Assembly: GCA_002350725.1 (NCBI GenBank) | Contig: DEFJ01000015.1 | Location: forward strand, 14,771-78,770 | Length of the DNA stretch: 64,000 bases | DNA from: Cyanobacteria bacterium UBA2855 | GTDB lineage: Bacteria > Cyanobacteriota > Vampirovibrionia > Gastranaerophilales > Gastranaerophilaceae | Reading direction: 5' to 3' | Part shown: positions 17,654-26,840 of the stretch, in pieces | Layout of the letters: each line of letters opens with the position of its first letter | Position numbering within the stretch: the first letter of the stretch is position 1 | Program-made: the position numbers and the translations under genes | Notes under the pieces: model-generated | Seen by the model: only the letters and a program-made list of their open reading frames with translations | Told to the model about the DNA's origin: nothing | Database searches by the model: none

Positions 17654-17854
17654 TTAAGTTCTCCTTATCTCCTGTTTTGTGTAAATATTACCACGAAAAG
17701 ATATTTTTCACAATTCATCATAAGATTGACAAGAGCTCTATTGTGGGCTTTTTGCGCCGCTTGTTACATTTCTTTACAAATATTACACGAAAAAGGCAAT
17801 TATTTAAAGACTATATACTTTATATATATGTAAGAAACGAGAGAGAGCAAAATT

Positions 17855-18106
17855 ATGATAGCAAATCAACAAAAATTCGGAACTTTAATAGCAAAAAGAA
17901 ACCAAAAAAACAACGCTGAGTTTGATATTTCAACTCATAAATATATTGGTAAACAAGACAGAAGAATGCGTTTTAATTCTGCAAAAGACCCAATCTATTA
18001 CATTTTTGATTGCATTGAAAGCAGACCTGTAACAACATTGGCAAAAGAATTTGTAAAAGATACATTCTTTGATATTGCAAACTTTGTATCCAGAAACGTT
18101 GGATAA
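17855..18106 (+). CDS. Unknown small protein, 83 aa
   Basis: A basic, soluble protein without recognised domain. It has a GAGAGAG-rich ribosome site before the ATG. It is a lone gene between divergent units and is followed by a terminator at 18166. The C-terminal part (IESRPVTTLAKEFVKDTFFD) is predicted to be helical. No function assigned. Confidence 0.6.
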   Translation: MIANQQKFGTLIAKRNQKNNAEFDISTHKYIGKQDRRMRFNSAKDPIYYIFDCIESRPVTTLAKEFVKDTFFDIANFVSRNVG

Positions 18107-18165
18107 TAGGAAAAAGGAAACAGGACAGGGAACAGAACACACGTTAAGGAAATTAGGATAAGGAA

Positions 18166-18197
18166 CAAAAAGACTACCATACAGAGTAGTCTTTTTT
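18166..18197 (+). terminator. Terminator between convergent genes
   Basis: AAAAAGACTAC and GTAGTCTTTTT form a stem over an eight-base loop with a T run. It may serve both the 83-aa gene and, on the other strand, amrS. Confidence 0.8.
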
Positions 18198-18201
18198 ATT
18201 G

Positions 18202-19215
18202 CTACTGCGCAACATTTTCATACTTGCCATCGTTTTGCGCACCGCAAAAACGGCATTTATTACCTATTAAATTATATTCAAGTAATTGGTACCCGTTACG
18301 TTTTATAATTGTATTTCTACAATTTTTACAGTATGTACTTGAAGTTTCTACATTAGAGATATTACCTGTGTATACATATTCTAAACCTGTGTTTTTGGCT
18401 ATGTTATAGGCTTTCACCAAGGTTGAAAAATCTGTAGCAAGTCTATCTGTATACTTGTATCTTGGAAAAAATGCGCTAAAGTGTAACGGGACACTATCTC
18501 CTAAATTTTTTAAAATCCACTCACATTCTGCTTTAATCATGGCTTCACTATCATTTTCACCTTGAATTAACATTGTAGTAATTTCGACGTGACAGTCAGT
18601 TTCATTAACCGCATATTTGATAGTTTCAAGAACCGGATTAAGATGAGCTAAGCAATGTTTTTTATAAAATTCTTCACTAAATCCTTTAAGGTCAATATTT
18701 GCTGCATCTATATATCTAAAAAATTCTTTTGCGGGTTCCGGATTAATATAACCTGATGTTACTGCAACTGTTTTTAACCCGTTTTCTCGACAGAGTTTTG
18801 CCGTATCAACGGCATATTCAAAATATGCAATCGGGTCATTGTATGTAAAAGCAACACTTTTGCAATTATAATATTTTGCAATTTTTACAATTTCTTCAGG
18901 TGATGTTTGATTGCAATTTTCAATAGGAGCTTTAACTTTGGTTGTCTGCCAGTTTTGACAAAATTGACAACCCATAATACAACCTAAAGTCCCAAACGAA
19001 AGAATTGAACTTGTGGGATAAAACTGGTAGAGAGGCTTTTTCTCGATAGGGTCAATTGCAAGTCCGGTATTATAACCGTATGATTTTAGTTTTATTTCAC
19101 CGTTTTCACAGCCTCTAATATAGCAAAAACCGTTCATCCCATCACTCAATATGCAATTACGAGGGCATATATTACATTGAAATTTACCGTTTGTTAATAA
19201 TTTTTGATATTCCAT
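18202..19215 (-). CDS. amrS: AmmeMemoRadiSam radical SAM enzyme AmrS
   Basis: A 337-residue radical SAM protein with the CIMGCQFC cluster motif (CxxxCxxC), two other Cys-rich stretches near the N-terminus (CNICPRNCILSDGMNGFC) and CxxC pairs near the C-terminus (YCKNC, CRFCG). This pattern is AmrS, formerly annotated as a pyruvate-formate-lyase-activating-like protein. It belongs to the AmmeMemoRadiSam set with Memo-like and AMMECR1-like partners, whose gene lies divergently next to it. The reaction is not established to my knowledge. The ATG lies seven bases after a TATAAT shared with that gene. Confidence 0.88.
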   Translation of the reverse strand: MEYQKLLTNGKFQCNICPRNCILSDGMNGFCYIRGCENGEIKLKSYGYNTGLAIDPIEKKPLYQFYPTSSILSFGTLGCIMGCQFCQNWQTTKVKAPIENCNQTSPEEIVKIAKYYNCKSVAFTYNDPIAYFEYAVDTAKLCRENGLKTVAVTSGYINPEPAKEFFRYIDAANIDLKGFSEEFYKKHCLAHLNPVLETIKYAVNETDCHVEITTMLIQGENDSEAMIKAECEWILKNLGDSVPLHFSAFFPRYKYTDRLATDFSTLVKAYNIAKNTGLEYVYTGNISNVETSSTYCKNCRNTIIKRNGYQLLEYNLIGNKCRFCGAQNDGKYENVAQ

Positions 19216-19219
19216 AAAA

Positions 19220-19236
19220 TGTATTATAATACATGT
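19220..19236. promoter_or_regulatory. Palindromic shared -10 for divergent amrS and amrB-amrA
   Basis: ATGTATTATAATACAT is a perfect 16-base palindrome (about 19219-19234) that contains TATAAT on both strands. It is six bases before the plus ATG (19237) and seven bases before the minus ATG (19215). A -35-like TTCACT on the minus strand sits 16 bases from its -10. Neither gene has room for a ribosome site. Confidence 0.6.
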
Positions 19237-20580
19237 ATGGATAAAGTGAAAGAACCTTCGGTTGCAAATACATTTTATAGCGGCAACCCATCAGAATTAA
19301 AAACGCAAATAGAATCATTTATAAGAGAGAGCAAAAATCAATACCCGATATCAACAAGAGCAGTTATTGTACCGCATGCGGGATTGATTTATTCCGGACG
19401 ATTAGCTTATGAAGGAATTAGCCAATTAGACCGCAGCGTGAAGAATATTTTTATTTTTGCACCTGCACACAGAGTCGGATTTCAGGGATTAGGATTGACA
19501 AGTTATGATCGTTGGAAAACACCTCTTGGAACAATCGATGTAAATCAGGATATTACGAGTGAATTAATAGAAAAATTTGGTGCAAATTATAATGATGATG
19601 CGCTTGCCCCTGAACATTCCGTAGAAATTCAAGTTCCTATAATTCAATACATCTTTGATGATGTAAAAATTATTCCGGTATTATTAGGACAGGCAGAATT
19701 TCAGGATGTAACAAAAATTTTGGAAGAATATTACCCTAATCCGGAAAACGGATTTATAATTTCATCGGATTTAAGCCACTTTTTGACAAATGAAGAGGCT
19801 TATAAATTGGACCATCAAACAGCGTTGATGATTGAAAGCGGTAATTTATCAGGATTTAAATATGAAATGGCCTGCGGAGCAATTGGGATTGCCGGTTTGG
19901 TCAATTTTGCAAATAATCATAAATGGTCACTGGTAAGAATTGATATGACAAATTCGTCTTGGGCAACCGGTGATAAATCCCGAGTAGTAGGTTACGGCTC
20001 GTGGTTTTTACTTGAAGATGACAAGAATAATTTTATAAAAGAATATTATTCGGATTTTATCATTGACCTAGCCAAAGTCGTATTACAATCAGCATTTGAC
20101 AAAGAACAACGAACTATAGATTATCCGCAAATAATGGATGAATTTGGAGCAAGCTTTGTGACATTAGAAAAAAACGGTATGTTAAGAGGTTGTATAGGTT
20201 CAATTATTGCGCATCAGCCGCTCATTAATGATTTAGTTCAAAATACAAGAAATGCGGCATTTTCTGATCCGAGATTTAATCCGTTACAATTTGAGGAGCT
20301 TAATGAATTGAAGATTGCGGTATCAATTTTGACAGCCCCGACAAAAATTGTATTTGATAATGAAGAAGATTTATTAAATAAAATTGTACCGAATAAAGAC
20401 GGTATAATTATAAAAGACGGAAATTATCAAGCGGTATATTTACCGTCAGTTTGGGAACAAATACCGGACAAAAAAATGTTTTTAAACTCTCTTAAAGTTA
20501 AAGCCGGACTTCCAGAAACTCATTTTTCAAATACATTTGAAGCATACAGATATGAAACTATTTATATAAAAGAAGAGTAA
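19237..20580 (+). CDS. Memo-AMMECR1 fusion (AmrB-AmrA)
   Basis: Two domains are fused in 447 residues. The first (about 1-265) is a Memo/MEMO1-like dioxygenase fold with metal-binding His residues in VPHAGLIYSG, the EHSVEIQVP motif and SSDLSHF. The second (about 275-447) is an AMMECR1 domain with its LRGCIGS hallmark and NAAFSDPRF. With AmrS on the opposite strand this completes the AmmeMemoRadiSam set. I placed the start at 19237, directly after the shared palindromic -10; an ATG at 19204 would read back into amrS and has no ribosome site. Confidence 0.85.
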   Translation: MDKVKEPSVANTFYSGNPSELKTQIESFIRESKNQYPISTRAVIVPHAGLIYSGRLAYEGISQLDRSVKNIFIFAPAHRVGFQGLGLTSYDRWKTPLGTIDVNQDITSELIEKFGANYNDDALAPEHSVEIQVPIIQYIFDDVKIIPVLLGQAEFQDVTKILEEYYPNPENGFIISSDLSHFLTNEEAYKLDHQTALMIESGNLSGFKYEMACGAIGIAGLVNFANNHKWSLVRIDMTNSSWATGDKSRVVGYGSWFLLEDDKNNFIKEYYSDFIIDLAKVVLQSAFDKEQRTIDYPQIMDEFGASFVTLEKNGMLRGCIGSIIAHQPLINDLVQNTRNAAFSDPRFNPLQFEELNELKIAVSILTAPTKIVFDNEEDLLNKIVPNKDGIIIKDGNYQAVYLPSVWEQIPDKKMFLNSLKVKAGLPETHFSNTFEAYRYETIYIKEE

Positions 20581-20608
20581 ATATACACAATTTCACACCT
20601 AAATATAT

Positions 20609-20638
20609 TTGCCCATATTGGCTTATTTGTGATAGAAT
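20609..20638 (+). promoter_or_regulatory. Promoter TTGCCC-18-TAGAAT for the lptC unit
   Basis: TTGCCC at 20609 and TAGAAT at 20633 are 18 bases apart. The lptC ATG follows after seven bases with no ribosome site. Confidence 0.5.
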
Positions 20639-20645
20639 TTCTGTT

Positions 20646-21233
20646 ATGAAGTGGAAGGATTTGAGCAAAAAAAGAAAGACTTATATTCTTGCTGCAGGAA
20701 CGTTGGCAGCAGTCATGCTTTGGGCATTTATTTCTGCAGGTATAATCACAAGGAATTTTAACCGCAGTCAAGTAAACGGCCAACAAGATAAACAAGAGGC
20801 TCTTATTCACGGCATTATTCTTACCGAAACGAAAGATGACCACAAATATTGGGAAATATATGGTGAAACAGGTTCGTATACAAGTGATAACAGTATTGCA
20901 ATGTTAGATAACTGTATTGGGAATTTCTATGATAACAATAACGAAGTTTCCATGAGCTTTGAATCTACAAAAGGTACATATAATGCCAATAAAAAGCAAA
21001 TTATTCTTTACCAAAATACTCACATTGTTATAAAAGACGGAACGTCTTTAGAAGCGGACAGAGTAATATGGTCCGGAAATGACGAACCCATCAGAGCAAA
21101 AGGCAATATAAGAATTACAAGAAATGATGAATTCTTTGCTACTGCAAATGAAGTTGAAATAAGTCCTAACTACGATGATTTTAAAATTATAGGTAAGGCT
21201 ATTTCCAAAATTTACAAATCTAAGGAGAAATAA
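20646..21233 (+). CDS. lptC: LptC-like LPS export protein
   Basis: A 195-residue single-pass protein: a cytoplasmic basic start, one N-terminal membrane anchor (about 12-32), then a periplasmic beta-jellyroll typical of LptC (repeated strands such as SFESTKGTYNANKKQIILYQN and RVIWSGNDEPIRAKGNI). LptC passes LPS from the LptBFG transporter to LptA, whose gene overlaps by one base (stop/start TAATG). It implies an outer membrane with LPS. The message appears to be leaderless. Confidence 0.8.
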   Translation: MKWKDLSKKRKTYILAAGTLAAVMLWAFISAGIITRNFNRSQVNGQQDKQEALIHGIILTETKDDHKYWEIYGETGSYTSDNSIAMLDNCIGNFYDNNNEVSMSFESTKGTYNANKKQIILYQNTHIVIKDGTSLEADRVIWSGNDEPIRAKGNIRITRNDEFFATANEVEISPNYDDFKIIGKAISKIYKSKEK

Positions 21234-22216
21234 TGAAAAAACTTATACTGATTCTTACAATAGCAGCACTTTCATTAGGCATAGTAACTCAAGCCTCAGA
21301 TTTGGTAATTGAGTCCAAAACTCAATCCTATTCTGAAGGCGAAAATAAAATTAAGTTCAATGGGGATGTTAAAGTTACTGTCGATGAGCTAAAAGTTGTT
21401 GGTGATTCTGCCGATGTAAATATGGACGAACAGCAAAAACTTGATACGGCAACTTTCTATGATAAACCTTATGCTTACGAAGTTAAGAAAAACAAAAAAC
21501 GTGAAGTTAAAGCAAATATTTTGAAAGTATCTTTAATAAATAAGATTGTAAGAGCGGAAGGAGATACTCAATCCGTTGTATTTGAAGGAAAAAATCCTAT
21601 AGTTGTAATCAACTCCGATGTTCAGGAATATAATACCCAAACAAGCATTATGACAGCTACAGGTAATGTAACAATGAAATACAAAGATATTGAAACATTC
21701 TCGGATAAAGCTATCATTAAAATGGATAAAAACGGAGATTTACAAACTCTTGAACTTATCGGAAACGGCAGAGTTAAACAAAAAGCTAACGACTCTTATG
21801 CTGACAGATTTTTCTATAACTCTACGACTAAAATTATCACAGCAACCGGTAATACAACTTCCAATATGACAGAAAATGACGGTAAAAAACTTGTATTAAA
21901 ATCTCATATTCAAGAATTTATGCAAGATAAAAATACCTTCACTGCAAGCGGAAATGTAAGAGTATGGTACGACGATTATTATGCAATCGGACCAAAAATT
22001 AATGTTTACCCCGGAGCAGACGGCAAACCAAATGATGTATATTTCGTAGGCCGCTCAAGCATTACTCAGGGTGTCAGAACAATTTATGCCGACAAAATAA
22101 AAATGAAATTAAAACCAAAAGATTTTCAGGCTGAAGGAAATACCAGAACAGTTATTAAAAACATAGGAACTCACGAGGGAGATTCCGGAAATTCAGGCAT
22201 GACATTAGGTCTGTAA
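21233..22216 (+). CDS. lptA: LptA/OstA-like periplasmic LPS bridge protein
   Basis: A signal peptide (about 1-22) precedes two OstA-type beta-jellyroll stretches, visible as repeated strands such as KIKFNGDVKVTVDELKVVGD and FTASGNVRVWYDD. At 327 residues it is longer than single-domain LptA, so it may stack more than one jellyroll. It would carry LPS across the periplasm. It is coupled to lptC upstream (the TAATG junction) and followed by a TPR gene 22 bases on. Confidence 0.82.
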   Translation: MKKLILILTIAALSLGIVTQASDLVIESKTQSYSEGENKIKFNGDVKVTVDELKVVGDSADVNMDEQQKLDTATFYDKPYAYEVKKNKKREVKANILKVSLINKIVRAEGDTQSVVFEGKNPIVVINSDVQEYNTQTSIMTATGNVTMKYKDIETFSDKAIIKMDKNGDLQTLELIGNGRVKQKANDSYADRFFYNSTTKIITATGNTTSNMTENDGKKLVLKSHIQEFMQDKNTFTASGNVRVWYDDYYAIGPKINVYPGADGKPNDVYFVGRSSITQGVRTIYADKIKMKLKPKDFQAEGNTRTVIKNIGTHEGDSGNSGMTLGL

Positions 22217-22238
22217 TATACATTTATAAGGATTTAAA

Positions 22239-23006
22239 ATGAATACGAAAGTAGAAGAAGCAATTAATTACTATAAAAGTGGTGAATATGATAAAGCTAT
22301 TGATGCTTTTAGTGCAGTTGTAGAAACTGAAGAACCGTCTGCAGAGATTTATAACAACATTGGACAATGCTATGCAAGTTTAGCAAATGATGAAAAAGCG
22401 GAGGACAATTTCTTAAAAGCTATTGAACTAAATCCTCAATTGGCACACGCATATATAAACCTTGCTGATATTTATTACAGAAATAAAGAATATGGTAAAG
22501 GTATCGGATTACTTACGACAGGTGCGAACGCTATGCCTGATAATATGGTAATGGCACATTTTCTTGCAAGATTTTATATGGAAGATTGCAGATTGGATTT
22601 GGCAATAGACGAATTGGAAAAAGTTCTAGACGCTCAACCTGAAAACTATGATGCGTATTACGACTTAGGCAGAGTACATTTTGAACTCGGAAATTATGAT
22701 TGCGCAATAGAAAATTTTGAAAATATATTAGAATTTAAAGAAGATAATCCTTATATTTATTTTTATCTTGCACAGTCGTATGAAATGAATAATGAGATTG
22801 ATAAAGCAATTTCAAACTATTTAAAAACGATTGCGCATGATTCGGGATTCAAACAGGCATACAAAAAAGTGGCAATCCTTTTCCTTGCTCGCGGTGATTA
22901 TGACGATGCTATTGAGTATTTGGAAGAATATATTGAAATGGAATTACCGGAAGAAGAAATTAACAACGTTAAAACATTGATTGAAAGAATTAAGAAGAAA
23001 AAATAA
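22239..23006 (+). CDS. Cytoplasmic TPR protein, 255 aa
   Basis: A repeat protein without signal peptide, built from about seven TPR motifs (YNNIGQCYASLANDEKAEDN, AYINLADIYYRNKEYGKGI and similar). AAGGATTTAAA precedes the ATG, and dprA starts at the next base after its stop. A scaffold role is likely; no partner can be named. Confidence 0.8.
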   Translation: MNTKVEEAINYYKSGEYDKAIDAFSAVVETEEPSAEIYNNIGQCYASLANDEKAEDNFLKAIELNPQLAHAYINLADIYYRNKEYGKGIGLLTTGANAMPDNMVMAHFLARFYMEDCRLDLAIDELEKVLDAQPENYDAYYDLGRVHFELGNYDCAIENFENILEFKEDNPYIYFYLAQSYEMNNEIDKAISNYLKTIAHDSGFKQAYKKVAILFLARGDYDDAIEYLEEYIEMELPEEEINNVKTLIERIKKKK

Positions 23007-24089
23007 ATGGATAAATACTGGATAGCATTTTCTGCAATAGAACAAGTAGATAGTTCATTTGTCCAAAGATTATACAATTATTTTGGAGATATTGAGCAGG
23101 CTTATAATGCAACAAAAAGCGAACTTGCTCAAATCGAAGGATTGAGCGTTAAAAAGGCTGAAAACTTTTTAAATCAAAGAAATAAAATAAATCCCGATAA
23201 TGCTTTAGAAACAGTATTAAATAAAGGAATTAAATTTTACACATTTGAAAATTCTTCATATCCTAAATTATTGAAGGAAATTTCAAACCCACCGACAGTT
23301 TTGTACTATAAGGGAAATCTTGAGAATTGCAATCTTGATAGGACACTTGCAGTTGTTGGTTCAAGAAAAGCGAGTTTTAATGCAAAAGAATCCGTTGAAA
23401 AAATTTTATCAGGTTTGGAGGGTACTGATTTGTGTATAGTGTCAGGTCTTGCATCCGGCATCGACACTACCGCTCATCGGTGCGCACTTAAACATAACCT
23501 AAAAACAATCGGAGTTATTGCAAGCGGTTTTGATTATACATATCCCGCCGCAAACAAGGATTTGTACAAAGAAATTGAAGAGGGTGGAGGTGCTGTAGTT
23601 ACGGAATATTACCCAACATTTGAACCATTGAAGTTCAGATTTCCGGAAAGAAACAGAATAGTTTCAGGTATGTCATACGGCACGCTGGTTGCAGAAGCAT
23701 CACTAAAAAGCGGAGCATTAATTACCGCAAACTTGACACTTGAGCAAGGCAGAGAATTGATGTGTATTCCGGGGGTTATTACAAATCCAAACACCGAAGG
23801 AATATATAAGTTACTCAAAAACGGTGCTACTTTAATAACTTGTGCACAGGACATTTTGGAAGCTTTGAATTGGGAAATTAAACCTGCTGAACAGTTAAAA
23901 ATAGATTTATCAGGCTTGAATACAGACGAACAAAAAATAGTTGAATTTTTAGAAATAGAAGAAAAAGGATTTGATGAAATCCTAAACCAAACAGGAATAA
24001 ATACAAATGACTTGCTAATTCTTCTGACAACATTAGAACTTAAAGGCATAATTAAACAAACCGCAGGTGACAGGTATAAGAAAATATAA
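23007..24089 (+). CDS. dprA: DNA processing protein DprA
   Basis: DprA loads RecA on incoming single-stranded DNA during natural transformation. The 360-residue protein has an N-terminal helix-hairpin-helix-like region (about 1-75), the Rossmann core with VVGSRKASF, SGLASGIDTTAH and GVIASGFDYTYP, and PGVITNPNTEGIYKLLKNGA. A C-terminal winged-helix-like domain (about 300-360) ends it. Length is usual. It starts one base after the TPR gene's stop in the lpt unit. No other competence gene is in the window. Confidence 0.92.
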   Translation: MDKYWIAFSAIEQVDSSFVQRLYNYFGDIEQAYNATKSELAQIEGLSVKKAENFLNQRNKINPDNALETVLNKGIKFYTFENSSYPKLLKEISNPPTVLYYKGNLENCNLDRTLAVVGSRKASFNAKESVEKILSGLEGTDLCIVSGLASGIDTTAHRCALKHNLKTIGVIASGFDYTYPAANKDLYKEIEEGGGAVVTEYYPTFEPLKFRFPERNRIVSGMSYGTLVAEASLKSGALITANLTLEQGRELMCIPGVITNPNTEGIYKLLKNGATLITCAQDILEALNWEIKPAEQLKIDLSGLNTDEQKIVEFLEIEEKGFDEILNQTGINTNDLLILLTTLELKGIIKQTAGDRYKKI

Positions 24090-24100
24090 AGGAGAATTTG

Positions 24101-24730
24101 TTGAAAGTAAAAACTATATCTTGTATAATTGCTATAGTAATATTAGGGGTATTATTACCTGCGTTTTCAAATCCTGAAATAATTACTAAAAAGCAAGGAA
24201 ATGTAACGTATCATACTAACTCTAAGGATCCAATAAAACTTGCTCAAGACTTTTACGAATTGTCTCCGGAAGAAAAATTGAAGTTACTTAAAAGTTCTGA
24301 TACTTTACTACCAATATATTATATTGCCGTTGCCGATTACTATTATGCAAATGATATGAAAGAACATGGATTAATTTCATATATGTTAGGTAGTCTGCGT
24401 GGGATGCAGGACACTGCAATGTGTGTGGATTATACTGCAAGAGGACAAATTCAAATGTATCCTATGTTGGCTCCGAAAACAGCAGAATACATGATTAATT
24501 TGGACAGCAAGAAGTTAATGAAAATTGCAAAGGTTGTCGTCAAATGGGATGAAGAACATTCTACAAGACCTAATCCTAAGTGGGCTTGTTACCATGGTAT
24601 AAAATCTTTCCTGGGTGAAGTAGAAATTAAACCGATGAGTGAATATCCCGCTATTCAAAAGGAATTTAGAAATGATTTTTTGCAGACAATAAAAGACATT
24701 GAAAAAATAAAAAAACAAGTTAATAAATAA
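24101..24730 (+). CDS. Exported unknown protein, TTG start
   Basis: A secreted protein with a signal peptide (about 1-23, LGVLLPAFS) and no recognised domain. Two Cys residues lie in MCVDY and WACYHG, possibly a disulfide. The start is a TTG: the second of two adjacent TTG codons (24101) is six bases after GGAG, a better spacing than the first (24098). The gene lies in the lptC-to-dprA run, 11 bases after dprA. The function is unknown. Confidence 0.65.
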   Translation: MKVKTISCIIAIVILGVLLPAFSNPEIITKKQGNVTYHTNSKDPIKLAQDFYELSPEEKLKLLKSSDTLLPIYYIAVADYYYANDMKEHGLISYMLGSLRGMQDTAMCVDYTARGQIQMYPMLAPKTAEYMINLDSKKLMKIAKVVVKWDEEHSTRPNPKWACYHGIKSFLGEVEIKPMSEYPAIQKEFRNDFLQTIKDIEKIKKQVNK

Positions 24731-24770
24731 TCTTACATATTATTGTAAAAATTTTGTGTTTTTATTAGAC

Positions 24771-24776
24771 TATAAA
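24771..24776 (+). promoter_or_regulatory. -10 box of rnpB
   Basis: TATAAA ends four bases before the first paired base of the RNase P RNA, matching a start at about 24781. The upstream -35 is unclear. Confidence 0.4.
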
Positions 24777-24780
24777 TTAA

Positions 24781-25122
24781 ATAAAGCAGCCGGATAATCG
24801 CGCCCTATAAGGTGAGGAAAGTCCGTGCATCCAAGGACAGATTGCCGGAGAAACTCCGGACGGTGTGAACCGGTGGAAAAGGACCACAGAAAGATACAGC
24901 CTAAGTTACTACCAGTAAACGGCAAAGGTGCAATGGCGAGGTAAGAGCTCACCGACGATATCGAGAGGTATCGCTCAGGCAACCCCCAATCGGATGCAAG
25001 ATTAAATGGAAGGTTATAAAGGTGTCCGCCCACTTCCGAAAAATCGCTAGAGATTAGGAGTAATCCTAATACCAGACAGATGATTATCTTGAAACAGAAC
25101 ACGGCTTATGAGCTGCTTTATT
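24781..25122 (+). ncRNA. rnpB: RNase P RNA, bacterial type A
   Basis: The catalytic RNA of RNase P is recognised from conserved blocks: GAGGAAAGTCC near the 5' end, ACAGAAA, the GGTAAGAGCTCACC-type core and the 3' segment ending in CGGCTTATGAGCTGC. The ends pair to form helix P1 (ATAAAGCAGC at 24781 with GCTGCTTTAT at 25113-25122). Length is about 342 nt, and a T run follows, acting as its terminator. It matures the 5' ends of tRNAs with the RnpA protein, which is not in the window. Confidence 0.95.
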
Positions 25123-25140
25123 TTTTATAAGGATTATTAA

Positions 25141-25299
25141 ATGATTACACGTGAAGTCAGAGAATGGATACAAAAAGTAGAACGCAGACAATACGGCTAT
25201 GATGATGCAATGTATGAGTTTTCACGTTTTGCTCCGTATCTTACACGTGATGAATTAAAACTTATAAAAACAAAACTTGAAGAATCGTACAAAAGATAA
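25141..25299 (+). CDS. Small unknown protein, 52 aa
   Basis: This small frame starts 8 bases after an AAGGA ribosome site, 19 bases downstream of rnpB. The protein is charged and helical (EVREWIQKVERRQYGYDDAMYEF), with no membrane segment. The good ribosome site makes it likely to be translated. Function unknown. Confidence 0.55.
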   Translation: MITREVREWIQKVERRQYGYDDAMYEFSRFAPYLTRDELKLIKTKLEESYKR

Positions 25300-25471
25300 A
25301 ATTTTGGCATTTATTAAGTTTTATAAAGCAAAAATTTATGACTAAAACTCAATGATAATAAGAAAAAATAAAAACAAACTTCATGTTTTTACATAAAACT
25401 AGCAACAAAAAACATGTTTCTTTTTATAATAAACAACACACAAACAGAATTACTATGTAGGAGGTAAATAC

Positions 25472-26398
25472 ATGTCATTGTCAGTAAACGCAATCAGTAG
25501 CGTAAATCAAAACACAAACAATGTTTGTGAATCCAAATTAAAACAAAATACCCCAAGCATCCAAGCAAGTCACAACTCAGTATCTTTTGGTGACAGCGGT
25601 AAAGCTATGAGAAATTATGCATTAGGCGGATTATTATTAATAGCTGTACCTACAGCATTGACAGGATGTGACGCAAAAGCAGAAGCATGGGCATATGCAG
25701 AAGATAACGATACAACAATTATTAATTTCATTAAAAACTGCGGATGCTGCGGTATCCACAAAGGAAATGATACGATATATATTCACGATTCAATTCCTCA
25801 AATAATTCATACAACAGATTCAGTGTTTATTAAACCTGATTACAAATCACCCGTAATTGATTCAATAAACTCTATTTTAGATAATGTAGGTATTGACCAC
25901 GGTGATAAATATATTCCTTGGAAAATATCATACGTTGATGAAATGGATACAAAGTTCAAACAACACGTATTTGACGGTCGTTATTCAAGTGAAGACCAAG
26001 TAATGTACAGAAGCACCGTTTCACCGTGGAGTGATGATGAAGGTAGATTTGTAGTAGGTACTCCGTTGGATGAAAAACCAATTTACTTATGTTCGTTAAC
26101 AGATGGCGGCAAAGTAATGGCTTTAAAATGCGTTCCAAAACTTGGTGTAACAAATCCTAGAGGGTTGAACGACTATATGTATGGTTCCGAAACAATCATT
26201 TTTGATAATAAAAATTCAGAAGGTAAAGTTGACAGATCTCACGAATTAAGCAACTCTACAGACAGAATTTTTGATTGGTCAATCAGAAAAGGTGATGTAG
26301 ACAGAACGGTTCTTTTGACAAATCCGTATGATGCAACATGGAGAAATTCAAGCATAAAGGTTGTTTCAAAAGATGGTCGTTTAGATGACGATGAATAG
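25472..26398 (+). CDS. Tagged lipoprotein-like unknown protein, 308 aa
   Basis: The N-terminus is a 45-residue Asn/Ser/Gln-rich leader that contains the VSFGDSGK motif (about 37-44), then a hydrophobic stretch (about 50-65) ending in an LTGC lipobox-like sequence. The rest is soluble, with a CGCCG cluster at about 89-93 and acidic residues. The motif is shared with several other large unknowns in the window. The internal LTGC suggests a lipoprotein after processing, but a 45-residue pre-signal extension is unusual. GGAGG precedes the ATG and a strong terminator follows. Confidence 0.7.
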   Translation: MSLSVNAISSVNQNTNNVCESKLKQNTPSIQASHNSVSFGDSGKAMRNYALGGLLLIAVPTALTGCDAKAEAWAYAEDNDTTIINFIKNCGCCGIHKGNDTIYIHDSIPQIIHTTDSVFIKPDYKSPVIDSINSILDNVGIDHGDKYIPWKISYVDEMDTKFKQHVFDGRYSSEDQVMYRSTVSPWSDDEGRFVVGTPLDEKPIYLCSLTDGGKVMALKCVPKLGVTNPRGLNDYMYGSETIIFDNKNSEGKVDRSHELSNSTDRIFDWSIRKGDVDRTVLLTNPYDATWRNSSIKVVSKDGRLDDDE

Positions 26399-26415
26399 TT
26401 AATTTATATATAAGC

Positions 26416-26446
26416 AAAGTCCCGCAGATAATCTGCGGGACTTTTT
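26416..26446 (+). terminator. Rho-independent terminator
   Basis: AAAGTCCCGCAGA and TCTGCGGGACTTT form a near-perfect stem with a short loop and T run, 18 bases after the 308-aa gene. Confidence 0.92.
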
Positions 26447-26840
26447 ATATGCCCATAATAATTTACGTTACTGCTACAAAATATTGAAAAAGGTAAAATT
26501 TTCAATTGTAAAGTTTGTATGTAAAAAAATATCATATAAAACAATCCCCCGAAAACCTTACAAGTACAGGTTTTTAAAAATTTTCATCAAAAAAAATTGA
26601 ATTTTTTAGAAACAAAAAACCCTGTTAATCCTTATGTAGAAAGCGTTTGCCATGATACAATAAATCTTTACACTATGATTTGTTAAGATTATAGATTTTT
26701 GGGTTTACAAATGCGGAAACAACATAAATAATAAGAATATAAATAAGAAAAGCTTTTTGAATTTATAGGAATTTTATCAAAAAATTCCTTTTCTTTAAAA
26801 TTGATAGACTAACTATGGCTTTTATAGCCATAGTCCGCAG
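26447..26840. other. Gene-free boundary with several hairpins
   Basis: About 390 AT-rich bases hold no credible gene. Three hairpins are visible: AAAACCT/AGGTTTT around 26552-26576, AGGAATTTT/AAAATTCCT around 26768-26790, and CTATGGCT/AGCCATAG at 26813-26833. They may be terminator remnants. The stretch leads directly into the REP triplet that opens the accessory island. Confidence 0.5.

Noticed and set aside
24781..25122. A minus-strand protein of 110 residues
   Set aside because: It runs antisense through the whole RNase P RNA, and its codon use is that of the RNA. It is a shadow.
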